The position numbers and the translations under genes were made by a program. DNA of 64,000 nucleotides from assembly GCF_001042475.2 (NCBI RefSeq), contig NZ_LECW02000045.1, positions 1-64,000 of the forward strand, read 5' to 3'. The notes under the pieces are model-generated. The model was given only the letters and a program-made list of their open reading frames with translations, did no database searches and was not told the DNA's origin. This document shows, one piece after another, positions 12,217 through 22,103 of this stretch; within the stretch, counting starts at the first letter, position 1, and every line of letters starts with the position of its first letter. Source of the stretch: Bacillus glycinifermentans. GTDB lineage: Bacteria > Bacillota > Bacilli > Bacillales > Bacillaceae.

Positions 12217-12362
12217 CGGTTCAATTCGCTTCCACTACAATTGAAACTATGTTATCTTTAAATTTTGATTACAATAAAATTTTTTATCGATTTATGATGT
12301 TTGGAAGATGCCCCGGCAAATGGGGATAATAGATAAAGGAATGAAAAAGAGAGGTGAACGCC

Positions 12363-13742
12363 ATGGATACGATCGCTGCCATTTCAACGCCGATGGGAGA
12401 AGGAGCGATTGCCATAGTCCGTATGAGCGGCCCTGAGGCGCTTTCGATCGCCGATAAAGTGTATAAAGGGCCGCGCGGTAAACGCTTGAGCACTGTTGAT
12501 TCACATACGATAAATTACGGGCATATCGTTGATCCGGAAACGGAAAAGGTCGTTGAGGAAGTCATGGTCTCTGTGTTAAGAGCGCCGAAAACGTTCACGA
12601 GGGAAGACATTGTGGAGATCAACTGCCACGGCGGAATTGTCACGGTTAATCAAGTGCTACAGCTCGTTTTGAGAGAAGGCGCGAGACTTGCCGAGCCGGG
12701 CGAATTTACGAAAAGGGCTTTTTTAAACGGCAGAATCGACCTTTCCCAGGCCGAAGCGGTCATGGATCTCATCAGGGCGAAAACGGACCGTGCGATGAAT
12801 GTCGCCATGAATCAGATGGAAGGAAGGCTGTCCTCTCTGATCAAACGTTTGAGGGCGGAGCTGCTTGAGACATTGGCACATATCGAAGTAAATATTGATT
12901 ACCCGGAATACGATGACGTCGAAGAGATGACGCATAAACTTCTGATTGAAAAGGCGTCAAAAGTCAAAGAAGAAATCGAAGTGCTCCTTAGAACGTCAGA
13001 ACAAGGTAAAATATTAAGAGAAGGCATCTCAACCGTTATTATCGGAAGGCCGAACGTTGGGAAATCTTCACTATTGAACAGCCTCGTTCATGAGACGAAG
13101 GCGATCGTGACCGACATTCCGGGAACGACGCGCGACGTCATTGAAGAATATGTGAATGTAAGAGGCGTACCGCTGCGCCTTGTCGATACAGCGGGGATCC
13201 GCGAGACGGAAGATATCGTCGAGCGCATCGGTGTCGAGCGCTCAAGACAGGTATTAAAAGAAGCGGATTTGATTCTGCTTGTCCTCAATTACAGTGAAGA
13301 GCTTTCAGAAGAAGACATCAAGCTGTTCGACGCGACAAAAGGCATGGATCTGATCGTGATCGTCAATAAGACCGACCTCGAACAGAAGCTTGATCTCGGC
13401 CGCGTTCAGGAATTGGCTGACGGACGTCCTGTCGTCACGACTTCCCTTTTAAGAGAGGAAGGGATCAACGAGCTTGAGGACGCCATCCAGTCGCTGTTTT
13501 TCACGGGAGCGATCGAAAGCGGCGACCTTACGTATGTCAGCAATACAAGGCACATCTCGCTGCTGCATGAGGCCAAGCGCGCCATCTCGGATGCTCTTGA
13601 GGGAATCGAAAACGATGTGCCGATTGATATGGTACAAATCGATTTAACAAAATGCTGGGAAGTTCTTGGGGAGATCATTGGAGACGCCGTGCACGAAAGC
13701 CTGATCGACCAGCTCTTTTCACAATTTTGCTTAGGAAAATAA
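12363..13742 (+). CDS. mnmE: tRNA modification GTPase MnmE (TrmE/ThdF)
   Basis: With MnmG forms the complex that adds carboxymethylaminomethyl to U34 of certain tRNAs. The 459 residues contain an N-terminal tetrahydrofolate-binding domain, a helical domain, an embedded G domain (GRPNVGKSS near 226, DTAG, NKTD), and the C-terminal CLGK motif whose cysteine is conserved in MnmE. The ATG at 12363 has GAGGTG upstream; an in-frame GTG at 12354 lies within that site. MnmG follows 16 bases downstream. Confidence 0.97.
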   Translation: MDTIAAISTPMGEGAIAIVRMSGPEALSIADKVYKGPRGKRLSTVDSHTINYGHIVDPETEKVVEEVMVSVLRAPKTFTREDIVEINCHGGIVTVNQVLQLVLREGARLAEPGEFTKRAFLNGRIDLSQAEAVMDLIRAKTDRAMNVAMNQMEGRLSSLIKRLRAELLETLAHIEVNIDYPEYDDVEEMTHKLLIEKASKVKEEIEVLLRTSEQGKILREGISTVIIGRPNVGKSSLLNSLVHETKAIVTDIPGTTRDVIEEYVNVRGVPLRLVDTAGIRETEDIVERIGVERSRQVLKEADLILLVLNYSEELSEEDIKLFDATKGMDLIVIVNKTDLEQKLDLGRVQELADGRPVVTTSLLREEGINELEDAIQSLFFTGAIESGDLTYVSNTRHISLLHEAKRAISDALEGIENDVPIDMVQIDLTKCWEVLGEIIGDAVHESLIDQLFSQFCLGK

Positions 13743-13758
13743 AGGAGGAACGAAACAT

Positions 13759-15645
13759 ATGGGCTATGAAGCTGGCCAATATGACGTCATCGTCGTCGGA
13801 GCCGGTCACGCCGGTGTTGAAGCGGCTTTGGCATCAGCAAGACAAGGCGCAAAAACGCTCGTCTTAACCATCAACCTTGATATGGTTGCTTTTATGCCTT
13901 GTAATCCGTCTGTCGGCGGCCCTGCTAAAGGGATCGTCGTCCGCGAAATTGATGCGCTCGGCGGAGAAATGGCTAAAAATATTGATAAAACTCACATTCA
14001 AATGCGGCTTTTAAATACGGGGAAAGGTCCTGCCGTACGGGCGCTGCGTGCGCAAGCCGATAAATTTCAATATCAGCATGAAATGAAAAAAACGCTTGAA
14101 AATGAACCGAATTTGAATTTGCTGCAAGGAATGGTCGAACGCCTTTTGATAGAGGACGGCGAATGCCGCGGCGTGGTCACTCAAACCGGGGCGATATACC
14201 GTTCAAAAACGGTCGTCCTGACAACGGGTACGTTTTTGAGAGGAAAAATCATCCTTGGAGATTTGTCTTATTCAAGCGGACCGAACAACCAGCAGCCTTC
14301 GATCAAGCTTTCTGAGCATCTCGAAGAGCTCGGGTTTGACCTCGTCCGCTTTAAAACGGGCACACCGCCGCGGGTGAACAGCCATTCGATCGATTACAGC
14401 AAAACGGAAATCCAGCCTGGCGATGACGTGCCGCGGGCCTTTTCGTATGAGACGGTGGAATATATTACAGACCAGCTTCCGTGCTGGCTGACGTATACAA
14501 GCCCGGAAACGCATGAGATCATTGACGACAATCTGCACCGTTCACCGATGTACTCCGGCATGATCAAAGGAACGGGGCCGCGATATTGTCCGTCCATCGA
14601 AGATAAGGTCGTCCGCTTTAATGATAAGCCGAGACATCAGATTTTTCTTGAGCCTGAAGGCCGCAATACACAGGAAGTGTACGTACAGGGGCTGTCGACA
14701 AGCCTTCCGGAAGACGTACAGAGAAAAATGCTCGCAACGATTCCGGGGCTTGAAAACGTGGAAATGATGCGAGCAGGATATGCGATTGAATATGATGCGA
14801 TCGTACCGACACAGCTTTGGCCGACGCTTGAAACGAAAAAAATACCGGGTCTGTTTACAGCCGGTCAAATCAACGGAACATCAGGCTACGAAGAAGCGGC
14901 CGGGCAGGGGATCATGGCTGGAATTAATGCCGGACGCAAGGCGCTTGGCAAGGAAGAAGTCATCCTCAGCCGCTCAGACGCATACATCGGCGTTTTGATT
15001 GACGACCTCGTTACAAAAGGAACAAACGAGCCATACCGTCTCCTGACATCAAGGGCGGAATACCGTCTGCTCCTTCGCCATGACAACGCGGACCTGCGCC
15101 TGACGGAAATCGGATATAAGGTCGGCTTGATTTCTGAGGAGCGCTATCAAAAATTTCTTCAGAAAAAAGTGGCTATTGAAGCAGAGAAAAAACGCCTGCA
15201 TTCTGTTATTATCAAACCGACCAACGAAAACCAGGAATACATCCGTTCATTGGGCGGAAGCGAGCTGAAAGACGGCATCCGGGCGACTGATTTAATGAAG
15301 CGGCCTGAAATGAATTACAAAACCGTCACGGCGCTTGCACCTGCAGAGGAAGACGTCGCCGCCGACGTTGCCGAACAGGTCGAAATCCAAATCAAGTATG
15401 AAGGATATATCGAAAAATCCCTGCAGCAGGTCGAAAAGCTTAAGAAAATGGAAAACAAAAAGATTCCGGACAGAATCGACTATGACGCCATTAAAGGGAT
15501 CGCGACAGAAGCGCGCCAAAAACTGAAAGAGGTCAGACCGCTGTCCGTTGCGCAGGCCTCACGGATTTCCGGGGTGAATCCTGCCGATATTTCCATTCTG
15601 CTTGTTTACCTCGAACAGGGCCGGATCGCCAAGGTCGCGGAATAG
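13759..15645 (+). CDS. mnmG: tRNA uridine modification enzyme MnmG (GidA)
   Basis: FAD-dependent partner of MnmE in wobble-uridine modification. The 628 residues start with the dinucleotide-binding motif [12 protein letters not shown] (about 12-23), then [10 protein letters not shown], the family signature [10 protein letters not shown], and [17 protein letters not shown]. The C-terminal helical domain ending near RIAKVAE binds MnmE. It has an AAAGGAGG ribosome-binding site and is followed 13 bases later by rsmG, a widespread arrangement. Confidence 0.97.
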   Translation: MGYEAGQYDVIVVGAGHAGVEAALASARQGAKTLVLTINLDMVAFMPCNPSVGGPAKGIVVREIDALGGEMAKNIDKTHIQMRLLNTGKGPAVRALRAQADKFQYQHEMKKTLENEPNLNLLQGMVERLLIEDGECRGVVTQTGAIYRSKTVVLTTGTFLRGKIILGDLSYSSGPNNQQPSIKLSEHLEELGFDLVRFKTGTPPRVNSHSIDYSKTEIQPGDDVPRAFSYETVEYITDQLPCWLTYTSPETHEIIDDNLHRSPMYSGMIKGTGPRYCPSIEDKVVRFNDKPRHQIFLEPEGRNTQEVYVQGLSTSLPEDVQRKMLATIPGLENVEMMRAGYAIEYDAIVPTQLWPTLETKKIPGLFTAGQINGTSGYEEAAGQGIMAGINAGRKALGKEEVILSRSDAYIGVLIDDLVTKGTNEPYRLLTSRAEYRLLLRHDNADLRLTEIGYKVGLISEERYQKFLQKKVAIEAEKKRLHSVIIKPTNENQEYIRSLGGSELKDGIRATDLMKRPEMNYKTVTALAPAEEDVAADVAEQVEIQIKYEGYIEKSLQQVEKLKKMENKKIPDRIDYDAIKGIATEARQKLKEVRPLSVAQASRISGVNPADISILLVYLEQGRIAKVAE

Positions 15646-15658
15646 AAAGGATGACGGC

Positions 15659-16378
15659 ATGAACATAGAGCAGTTTACGTCCAACTTGGAGGAGAAAGGC
15701 ATTTCCCTTTCTCCTTACCAGCTGGAGCAATTTGAAACGTATTATGAATGGCTTGTTGAATGGAATGAAAAGATTAACCTGACCTCGATTACAGAAAAAA
15801 AAGAGGTGTATTTAAAGCACTTTTACGATTCCATCACAGCTTCTTTTTATGTTGATTTCAACAAGATGGACAGTCTGTGTGACGTTGGGGCCGGCGCCGG
15901 ATTTCCAAGCCTGCCGATTAAGATCTGTTTTCCCCACCTTCACGTAACAATCGTCGATTCATTAAACAAAAGAATTAACTTTTTAAATCAGCTTTCTAAT
16001 GCATTAAAATTAGAAAATACGGCTTTTTACCATGACCGCGCCGAAACGTTCGGGAGATTGAAAGATAAGCGGGAGAGCTTTGATGTCGTTACGGCCCGTG
16101 CGGTTGCCCGCCTTTCTGTTCTGAGCGAACTGTGCCTTCCTCTGGTAAAGAAAAACGGTTTATTCGTTGCCTTAAAGGCGGCTTCGGCTGATGAAGAAAT
16201 CGAAGCGGGAAAAAAAGCAATTAAAGTCCTTGGAGGAAAAATTGAAACCGTGCATTCTTTTCAGCTGCCGATCGAAGAAAGCGAAAGAAACATCATCATC
16301 ATCAAAAAACAATCGCAGACGCCGAAAAAATTTCCAAGAAAGCCTGGAACACCAAACAAATCTCCGATTGAAGGGTAA
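15659..16378 (+). CDS. rsmG: 16S rRNA m7G527 methyltransferase RsmG (GidB)
   Basis: SAM-dependent enzyme that methylates N7 of G527 in 16S rRNA; its loss gives low-level streptomycin resistance. The 239 residues contain SAM motif [17 protein letters not shown] (about 74-89) and the VTARAVA motif. The C-terminal tail is lysine-rich. The ATG at 15659 is preceded by AAAGGATG; an open frame extending upstream into mnmG is not family-like. The neighbour is noc, as in B. subtilis. Confidence 0.96.
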   Translation: MNIEQFTSNLEEKGISLSPYQLEQFETYYEWLVEWNEKINLTSITEKKEVYLKHFYDSITASFYVDFNKMDSLCDVGAGAGFPSLPIKICFPHLHVTIVDSLNKRINFLNQLSNALKLENTAFYHDRAETFGRLKDKRESFDVVTARAVARLSVLSELCLPLVKKNGLFVALKAASADEEIEAGKKAIKVLGGKIETVHSFQLPIEESERNIIIIKKQSQTPKKFPRKPGTPNKSPIEG

Positions 16379-16479
16379 ATGATTCGTTCGTTTTCGTCAA
16401 AATTGGTGGTGTCACAGAAGGAAAATTCATGAGAAAATAGAATTATAAAAATGGCAGTGTTCAAAGGTGGTGTAGGTAC

Positions 16480-17328
16480 ATGAAGCATTCATTCTCTCGT
16501 CTCTTCGGAATCGGTGAAAAAGAAGAACCAGAGATTGTTGAGCATGATACGAATAAAGAAGAAATTCAAGACATTCCAGTAGGCGATATTATTCCTAACC
16601 GTTTTCAGCCGCGCACCATTTTCTCTGAAGAAAAAATTCAAGAATTAGCCGCAACCATTCATACACACGGCATTATTCAGCCGATTGTCGTCAGAAAAAC
16701 CGAGCAGGAAGGCAAATACGAGCTCATTGCAGGGGAGCGGCGCTGGCGGGCAGTTCAAACGCTGAACTGGGAAAAAGTTCCCGCTATTATCAAGGATTTT
16801 TCAGATACGGAGACAGCTTCTGTCGCTCTGATTGAAAACCTCCAGAGGGAGGAATTATCTTCGATAGAAGAGGCCCATGCATACGCACGGCTTTTAGAGC
16901 TGCATGATTTGACGCAGGAAGCCCTCGCCCAAAGGCTCGGCAAGGGACAGTCAACGATCGCCAACAAGCTCAGACTGCTGAAGCTTCCGCCAGAAGTGCA
17001 GGAAGCGATCTTGAAAAAAGAGATTTCAGAGCGGCATGCACGAGCGCTCATTCCGTTAAAACAGCCCGAACTTCAGATCAAGCTGCTGAACGAAGTGATT
17101 GAAAAAAGCTTAAATGTCAAACAAACCGAGGACCGCGTTGTCAAAATGCTTGAACAGGATAAGCGAAAGCCTAAACCGAAGAGAAAAGCATACAGCAGGG
17201 ACGCGAGAATCGCGATGAACACGATCCGCCAGTCATTATCGATGGTGGAAGACAGCGGAGTCAAACTGAATACCGAAGAAGAGGAATTTGAAGAATACAT
17301 TCAGTTTACGATCCGGATACCGAAATAA
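16480..17328 (+). CDS. noc: nucleoid occlusion protein Noc
   Basis: ParB-family CTPase that binds NBS sites and tethers DNA to the membrane to stop division over the nucleoid. The first residues ([12 protein letters not shown]) are the amphipathic membrane-targeting helix typical of Noc rather than Spo0J. The ParB/CTP domain has GERRWRAV (about 87-94) and [14 protein letters not shown], followed by the helix-turn-helix [21 protein letters not shown]. The length of 282 is normal. It is a paralogue of spo0J at 19771. A terminator follows directly. Confidence 0.96.
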   Translation: MKHSFSRLFGIGEKEEPEIVEHDTNKEEIQDIPVGDIIPNRFQPRTIFSEEKIQELAATIHTHGIIQPIVVRKTEQEGKYELIAGERRWRAVQTLNWEKVPAIIKDFSDTETASVALIENLQREELSSIEEAHAYARLLELHDLTQEALAQRLGKGQSTIANKLRLLKLPPEVQEAILKKEISERHARALIPLKQPELQIKLLNEVIEKSLNVKQTEDRVVKMLEQDKRKPKPKRKAYSRDARIAMNTIRQSLSMVEDSGVKLNTEEEEFEEYIQFTIRIPK

Positions 17329-17354
17329 AAGCTCCCAGAGCTTTTATTTTTTTT
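17326..17354 (+). terminator. noc terminator
   Basis: AAAAGCTC, a 3-base loop, GAGCTTTT, then a long T run, overlapping the noc stop codon. Confidence 0.85.
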
Positions 17355-17384
17355 AGGTCAAAATATCTACATATGGGGGAAGCT

Positions 17385-18236
17385 ATGGAACATTATCGAA
17401 AATACTGGTCATTGCTTCATTCTGTCGCATATCGAATGACAGGGTCTATGCAGGATGCCGAAGATATCGTGCAGGACCTGTTTGCCGATCTTCAGGAAAA
17501 AAGCATCGGTCAGATCAATAAGCCTTATTTGATCAAAGCTGTCACAAACCGCTGCATTAATTTTTTGCAGTCAGCCCGGAAAAAGCGTGAGGTCTATGTC
17601 GGAGAGTGGCTTCCGGAGCCAAGCGTGAGACTCCCGGATCAGAATCCGGCTGAACTGCTGGAAAAAGAAGAAACGGTATCCTACGCTTTTCTGGTGGCGA
17701 TGAGCAGGTTGAATCCCGTGGAGAGAGCGGTATTTATGTTTAGGGACGTGTTTGGATATCACTATAAGGAAATATCATCCATTATCGAAAAATCTGAAGC
17801 AAACTGCCGGAAAATTCACAGCCGCATCAAGCACAAATTAAGCGGAGAACTCTCTCTCACTTCCAGACCGAAAGAGGAGCAGCAATTGGCAGAGCTGTTC
17901 ATAGCATCGACAAAAACGGGAAATTTTGACCAATTCGCACGCAAGCTGACCGAAGAAGCGGTTTTATATACTGACGGAGGCGGAAAAGTCAAGAGCGCTA
18001 TCAGGCCGATCTACGGACGGAGCCGAATCTATGCATTCTTTAAGGGGATCGCTTCAAAAGGAAGACTTGCAGGCCATATAAGGCATGTCCAAATCAATGG
18101 CCAAAGAGGCGTGCTGATAGAGCGGGACAAACGCCCGGTATACGCCATTTGCTTTGCGTGGTCCCCGGAGTGCGATTTGATCAACAACATATACATCGTT
18201 TCCAATCCTGATAAACTAAAGCGCATTACATTTTAG
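17385..18236 (+). CDS. ECF41-group sigma factor with fused SnoaL-like C-terminal domain
   Basis: 283-residue sigma factor. Region 2 (YRMTGSMQDAEDIVQDLF) and region 4 (MSRLNPVERAVFMFRDVFGYHYKEISSIIEKSEANCRKIHSRI) are followed by about 110 residues of a SnoaL/NTF2-like domain (from about 165), the hallmark of the ECF41 group. In that group the fused domain regulates the sigma factor instead of a separate anti-sigma factor, and the main target is a neighbouring carboxymuconolactone-decarboxylase gene, which is present here. ECF41 of B. licheniformis has been studied experimentally. The ATG at 17385 has GGGGGA in front; an ATG at 17373 has no ribosome-binding site. It is inserted between noc and soj, which adjoin in B. 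subtilis. Confidence 0.9.
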   Translation: MEHYRKYWSLLHSVAYRMTGSMQDAEDIVQDLFADLQEKSIGQINKPYLIKAVTNRCINFLQSARKKREVYVGEWLPEPSVRLPDQNPAELLEKEETVSYAFLVAMSRLNPVERAVFMFRDVFGYHYKEISSIIEKSEANCRKIHSRIKHKLSGELSLTSRPKEEQQLAELFIASTKTGNFDQFARKLTEEAVLYTDGGGKVKSAIRPIYGRSRIYAFFKGIASKGRLAGHIRHVQINGQRGVLIERDKRPVYAICFAWSPECDLINNIYIVSNPDKLKRITF

Positions 18237-18243
18237 CGTTTCC

Positions 18244-18273
18244 TGTCACAAATCGAATGCCTTACTTGTTATA
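18244..18273 (+). promoter_or_regulatory. candidate ECF41-dependent promoter
   Basis: TGTCACA (18244-18250) matches the -35 element reported for ECF41 promoters, and about 16 bases later comes TGTTATA in place of the expected short -10 element. It lies 56 bases before the AhpD-like gene. The -35 match is seen; the -10 assignment is inference. Confidence 0.6.
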
Positions 18274-18305
18274 TAAGTGAATCGCTTTTTAGAGGAGGAA
18301 TTGAC

Positions 18306-18749
18306 ATGGAAACAAGATTAATCATGGAGAAGGTAAATCCCAAAGGATATGGCGGCATGCTGGAGCTTGAAAAAGCGCAAAGCGCCTCAAGCATTGATCC
18401 CATTTTAAAGGAGCTTATCAAAATCCGCGCTTCGCAATTAAACGGCTGTGCTTTTTGTTTGAATATGCACACAAAGGATGCGAGAAAAATCGGCGAAACC
18501 GAACAGCGTTTGTACGCCCTGAATGCATGGCGCGAAGCTCCGTTTTTCACGGACAAGGAAAGGGCCGTTTTGGCGCTGACTGAAGCTGTGACGCTTATTG
18601 CCGATGAAGGGGTGCCGGACGATGTTTACGGGGAAGTGAGGAAGCATTTTAGCGAAATCGAAACCGCTGAACTCATCATGGCGGCCGTAACGATCAATGC
18701 ATGGAACAGAATCGCGGTCTCCACCCGGAAAATGCCTCCAACGGATTGA
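18306..18749 (+). CDS. carboxymuconolactone decarboxylase / AhpD-like protein (YdfG type)
   Basis: 147-residue AhpD-fold protein with the redox CxxC motif in GCAFCLNMH (about 43-51), where the two cysteines and the histidine form the alkylhydroperoxidase-type active site. The true substrate of this subgroup is unknown. The gene is directly downstream of the ECF41 sigma factor and behind a TGTCACA promoter element, so it is very likely the sigma factor's target. The ribosome-binding site is GAGGAGG. A strong terminator follows. Confidence 0.88.
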   Translation: METRLIMEKVNPKGYGGMLELEKAQSASSIDPILKELIKIRASQLNGCAFCLNMHTKDARKIGETEQRLYALNAWREAPFFTDKERAVLALTEAVTLIADEGVPDDVYGEVRKHFSEIETAELIMAAVTINAWNRIAVSTRKMPPTD

Positions 18750-18761
18750 CCTTTACTTCTG

Positions 18762-18799
18762 CCCTGGAACACGTGGATGTTCCAGGGTTTCCTTTCTTT
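18762..18799 (+). terminator. terminator after the AhpD-like gene
   Basis: CCCTGGAACA, a 6-base loop, TGTTCCAGGG, then a T/C-rich tract. The loop region resembles half a parS site but the palindrome is a normal terminator stem. Confidence 0.85.
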
Positions 18800-19016
18800 A
18801 ATTATTATCCTTGTATAATAATATTATTTTTCCCTCATTCGACTAAATCATCTTTTTTTCTTCCTCATGCAAAAAAATTACTCTTTTTTGTAAAAAAATG
18901 CAATGTCACCGTTTCGACACAAAAAACAAAAATTCAAAAAATGCAAACGGCCGATTCTTTTTTTGTTAAAATAGAGAAATGAGAGAAACTTGTTCAATGT
19001 GAAAGTAGGTGACATT

Positions 19017-19778
19017 GTGGGGAAAATTATTGCGATCACAAACCAAAAAGGAGGCGTTGGTAAAACAACAACCTCTGTCAACCTGGGAGCTTGCTTAGCT
19101 TACATCGGGAAAAGGGTTTTGCTAGTCGACATAGACCCGCAAGGAAACGCAACAAGCGGAATTGGAATAGAAAAAGCTGATGTTGATCAATGTGTGTACG
19201 ATATATTAGTGGATGATGCAGACGTCAAAGACGTCATCAAAACAACATCCGTCGAAAATTTGGATGTCATTCCGGCTACGATTCAGCTGGCGGGTGCCGA
19301 AATCGAGCTCGTGCCGACCATTTCCCGCGAAGTCAGATTGAAGCGCGCTTTAGAATCGGTCAAACAAAACTACGATTTTATGATCATCGACTGTCCGCCT
19401 TCATTGGGGCTGCTTACCATCAACGCGCTGACGGCTTCGGATTCCGTTGTCATACCCGTGCAGTGTGAGTACTATGCTTTGGAAGGGCTAAGCCAGCTTC
19501 TCAACTCCGTCAGGCTCGTGCAAAAGCACTTGAATACCGACCTTATGATAGACGGCGTATTGCTGACAATGCTTGATGCAAGAACGAATTTAGGCATACA
19601 GGTCATTGAAGAAGTGAAAAAATACTTCCGGGATAAAGTATATAAAACCGTCATTCCGCGGAACGTCAGATTAAGTGAAGCACCGAGTCACGGAAAGCCG
19701 ATTATTTTATATGATCCGCGTTCCAGGGGAGCGGAAGTCTATTTAGATTTAGCAAAGGAAGTGGCTGCGAATGCCTAA
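19017..19778 (+). CDS. soj: chromosome partitioning ATPase Soj (ParA)
   Basis: 253-residue ParA-type ATPase that regulates DnaA and acts with Spo0J in origin segregation. It has the deviant Walker A KGGVGKTT (about 11-18) and the switch II region IIDCPPSLG. The start is a GTG at 19017 preceded by GTAGGTGA; an open frame continues nine codons upstream but lies before the ribosome-binding site. The end overlaps spo0J by 8 bases. The AT-rich 267-base region upstream has no other gene. Confidence 0.96.
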   Translation: MGKIIAITNQKGGVGKTTTSVNLGACLAYIGKRVLLVDIDPQGNATSGIGIEKADVDQCVYDILVDDADVKDVIKTTSVENLDVIPATIQLAGAEIELVPTISREVRLKRALESVKQNYDFMIIDCPPSLGLLTINALTASDSVVIPVQCEYYALEGLSQLLNSVRLVQKHLNTDLMIDGVLLTMLDARTNLGIQVIEEVKKYFRDKVYKTVIPRNVRLSEAPSHGKPIILYDPRSRGAEVYLDLAKEVAANA

Positions 19779-20619
19779 AGGTCTCGGAAAAGGGATTAAT
19801 GCGTTGTTTTCAAATGTCGATTTATCGGAGGAAACGGTTGAAGAAATCAAGCTGAAAGATTTGCGGCCAAACCCTTATCAGCCAAGGAAAACGTTTGATG
19901 ATCAATCGTTGAAAGATTTAAAAGAATCCATTTTACAGCATGGCGTTTTGCAGCCGATCATTGTCAGGAAGTCCATCAAAGGCTACGATATCGTAGCAGG
20001 AGAGCGGCGCTTTCGGGCTGCTGAAAAAGCCGGTTTGGAAACCATTCCTGCGATTGTCCGCGAACTGTCAGATTCCCTGATGATGGAGATTGCCTTATTG
20101 GAAAATCTTCAGCGAGAAGACCTGTCTCCGCTTGAGGAAGCAAAAGCCTATGAGTCTTTATTAAAGCACCTTGATTTGACACAGGAACAGCTTGCAAAAA
20201 GGCTTGGCAAAAGCCGTCCTCATATTGCCAATCATTTAAGACTTTTGACGCTGCCTGAGAACGTTCAAGCTTTAATCGATGACGGTACGCTGTCGATGGG
20301 GCACGGAAGAACACTGCTCGGGCTGAAAAATAAAAAGAAGCTTGAACCATTGGTCCAAAAGGTTGTATCTGAACAGCTGAATGTCCGGCAGCTTGAAAAA
20401 CTGATTCAGCAAATGAACGCCAATGTTCCACGTGAAACAAAGAAACCGAAGCCAACGAAAGATGCGGTTATTAAAGAACGGGAAACATATTTGCAAAATT
20501 ATTTTGGAACGCCGGTCACCATTAAAAAGCAAAAGAAAAAAGGCAGAATCGAAATTGAATTTTATTCAAACGAAGATCTGGAGCGCATCCTTGAACTTTT
20601 GTCTGAGGGGCATTCGTAA
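19771..20619 (+). CDS. spo0J: chromosome partitioning protein Spo0J (ParB)
   Basis: Centromere-binding CTPase that loads at parS, spreads as a clamp and recruits SMC; it also stimulates Soj ATP hydrolysis, affecting Spo0A activation and replication initiation. The 282 residues show the N-terminal Soj-interacting tail, the CTP-binding GERRFRAAEKAG (about 73-84), ENLQREDLSPLEEA, and the helix-turn-helix LTQEQLAKRLGKSRPHIANHL. A parS site lies inside its own coding sequence. Its paralogue is noc. Confidence 0.97.
   Translation: MPKGLGKGINALFSNVDLSEETVEEIKLKDLRPNPYQPRKTFDDQSLKDLKESILQHGVLQPIIVRKSIKGYDIVAGERRFRAAEKAGLETIPAIVRELSDSLMMEIALLENLQREDLSPLEEAKAYESLLKHLDLTQEQLAKRLGKSRPHIANHLRLLTLPENVQALIDDGTLSMGHGRTLLGLKNKKKLEPLVQKVVSEQLNVRQLEKLIQQMNANVPRETKKPKPTKDAVIKERETYLQNYFGTPVTIKKQKKKGRIEIEFYSNEDLERILELLSEGHS
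20424..20439 (+). other. parS: parS centromere site within spo0J
   Basis: TGTTCCACGTGAAACA is an exact match to the Bacillus parS consensus TGTTNCACGTGAAACA. Its location inside spo0J is conserved from B. subtilis (the 359-degree site). Confidence 0.97.
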
Positions 20620-20637
20620 TATCCGTAAATGAGCTGA

Positions 20638-20665
20638 AACCATCTGGATAACAGATGGTTTTTTT
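20638..20665 (+). terminator. soj-spo0J terminator
   Basis: AACCATCTG, a 5-base loop, CAGATGGTT and seven T. It sits between the convergent spo0J and yyaC genes. Confidence 0.9.
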
Positions 20666-20667
20666 GA

Positions 20668-21294
20668 TTACATTCTTCCCGTTATTTTTTGAATCGGCGA
20701 TAGATGAGGCCGGAGCCATCCGGCTGCTTTTTCAAGATGCAACAACCCTTCCGCAAGGACATTTGACATGCTCATGACAAGATTGAGCCTCGTGTTCTGC
20801 AAGACAAAATACTCCATAAACCCGCTGACATTGACGATGCCGTTGATGTGTACATCGCCGACTTCAGGCAGATTTTTTTGTACACCGGCGCCTGGCTTTA
20901 ATGGTCCTTTGCCTATTTGAAAGGAGCCAACGCTTTTAGTTCGTCCGAGACAGGCATCAATAGCGATAATGAAGGGATTTTGATGGTCTTGATGAATCGT
21001 TTTCAGCTTTTCGGTCAAGTTGACGGCATGAACCGGATCGGCAAGCGTTCCATATACATGAAACCGCGTCAGCCGTTTTTCGGCAAGCTTCATTCCGACG
21101 AGGGGGCCGAGCGAATCGCCTGTGGAGCGGTCCGTGCCGATACAGACGATGGCAACGGGGCGATCGGCCGCCTGTTTTAGATGGATAGAAAGAACTTTTT
21201 CAATTTGTTTGACTGCCAACGGATCTGAATGGGAAATATATTCGTTTATTGGTTCTTGAGAAAAGAGCCCGCCTTTTCGATTCAAATGTTTCAC
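20668..21294 (-). CDS. yyaC: sporulation protein YyaC (GPR-related peptidase fold)
   Basis: 208-residue protein of the YyaC family, related to the germination protease GPR that degrades small acid-soluble spore proteins. Visible motifs are VCIGTDRSTGDSLGPLVG (about 51-68) and AIDACLG with the aspartate expected for this peptidase-like fold. It is transcribed against the fork toward spo0J, as in B. subtilis. Its precise substrate is not known. Expression in sporulating cells is family knowledge; no sigma-factor site was identified here with confidence. Confidence 0.9.
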   Translation of the reverse strand: MKHLNRKGGLFSQEPINEYISHSDPLAVKQIEKVLSIHLKQAADRPVAIVCIGTDRSTGDSLGPLVGMKLAEKRLTRFHVYGTLADPVHAVNLTEKLKTIHQDHQNPFIIAIDACLGRTKSVGSFQIGKGPLKPGAGVQKNLPEVGDVHINGIVNVSGFMEYFVLQNTRLNLVMSMSNVLAEGLLHLEKAAGWLRPHLSPIQKITGRM

Positions 21295-22103
21295 ATCCTT
21301 GTCATCGTAATAACAGAATTGTTGTACCAGATTTTTATTTCCAGTATATCCAGTGTTGTCTTGTTTTATGCTTGGATTGAAAAAGCGTAAGACCAGAGGG
21401 CAATTTGGGTTTGTTGCGTGAACTGAAGGAGTAGAAGATTGTAAGAAAAGGACTCATGTAAAATATAACAAAAAAAGCAAGAAGAGGACCGGTCTTATAT
21501 GAGAAATTGATTCAGTGCTGATAGCAAACCCTCGGGAAATAAAGGGGCCGCAGGACAGCGGAAATCCTCTCAACGGGTCTGCAGGTTTCCGTCGCATCTA
21601 AAGAACATCAAAGAGCTGCCCGACCGGGGAGAGGCTGTTTGACTTTTTTGTGTTTTAAGCTTCTTCTATTTCGAAATCGATAGTTGCTGAAGGGCGATAG
21701 TCTTTACGGACGGCATGCACGCATGAAGGGTTGCGATAACAACGTACGTATTGGGCGTTACCGATCCATATGCCTTGCTTGCCATCGAAAGAGAGCTAAG
21801 ATAGGGCTCAGGCTGAATATAGAAATAACATCACAAATATTGGTCGGCAAATTGCCGGTCGGTTTGGTCATACATCATTTTGTTGGCGGAATGTCCAGCC
21901 AAAACGGCGCGTTCTACACGCTGCGGATCATCCGGCATCATCTAAAACAGCACCGTCCGCCGCGGTCATGGCTATCCCCTCAACTTGACCTGATCCGTTT
22001 CTCCAAATTCCGATGCTCCTTTTTGGAATCTTTCATGAATCAGGTCAGTATAGTAACAGTAAAACGGAAACAAGCTTAAAACGATCGACGAGGTGATCAA
22101 ATC
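21295..22103. other. 809-base intergenic region, no confident gene
   Basis: No open frame here has a ribosome-binding site plus recognisable product. 21530-21660 is G/C-rich with imperfect complementary segments (GCGGAAATCC / GGTTTCCG near 21556-21593) and AGCTGCCCGACCGGGG before a T-rich tract at about 21640, which could be a structured RNA or terminator. 21684-22079 is open on the plus strand for 131 codons, but its composition (many His, Arg, Cys) is not protein-like. A short stretch in another frame (about 21735-21800) reads VTDPYALLAIEREL, suggesting a decayed gene. B. subtilis has yyaD and yyaE hereabouts; neither is recognisable. Confidence 0.5.

Noticed and set aside
16410..16416. ECF41-type -35 TGTCACA before noc
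   Set aside because: No fitting -10 at the expected distance, and noc is not a known target; a seven-base match can occur by chance.
18762..18787. parS-like GGAACACGTGGATGTTCC
   Set aside because: It is the stem of a terminator; it does not align to TGTTNCACGTGAAACA.
21684..22079. 131-codon plus-strand open frame
   Set aside because: No ribosome-binding site, unusual His/Arg/Cys-rich composition and no family; listed only as part of an intergenic region.
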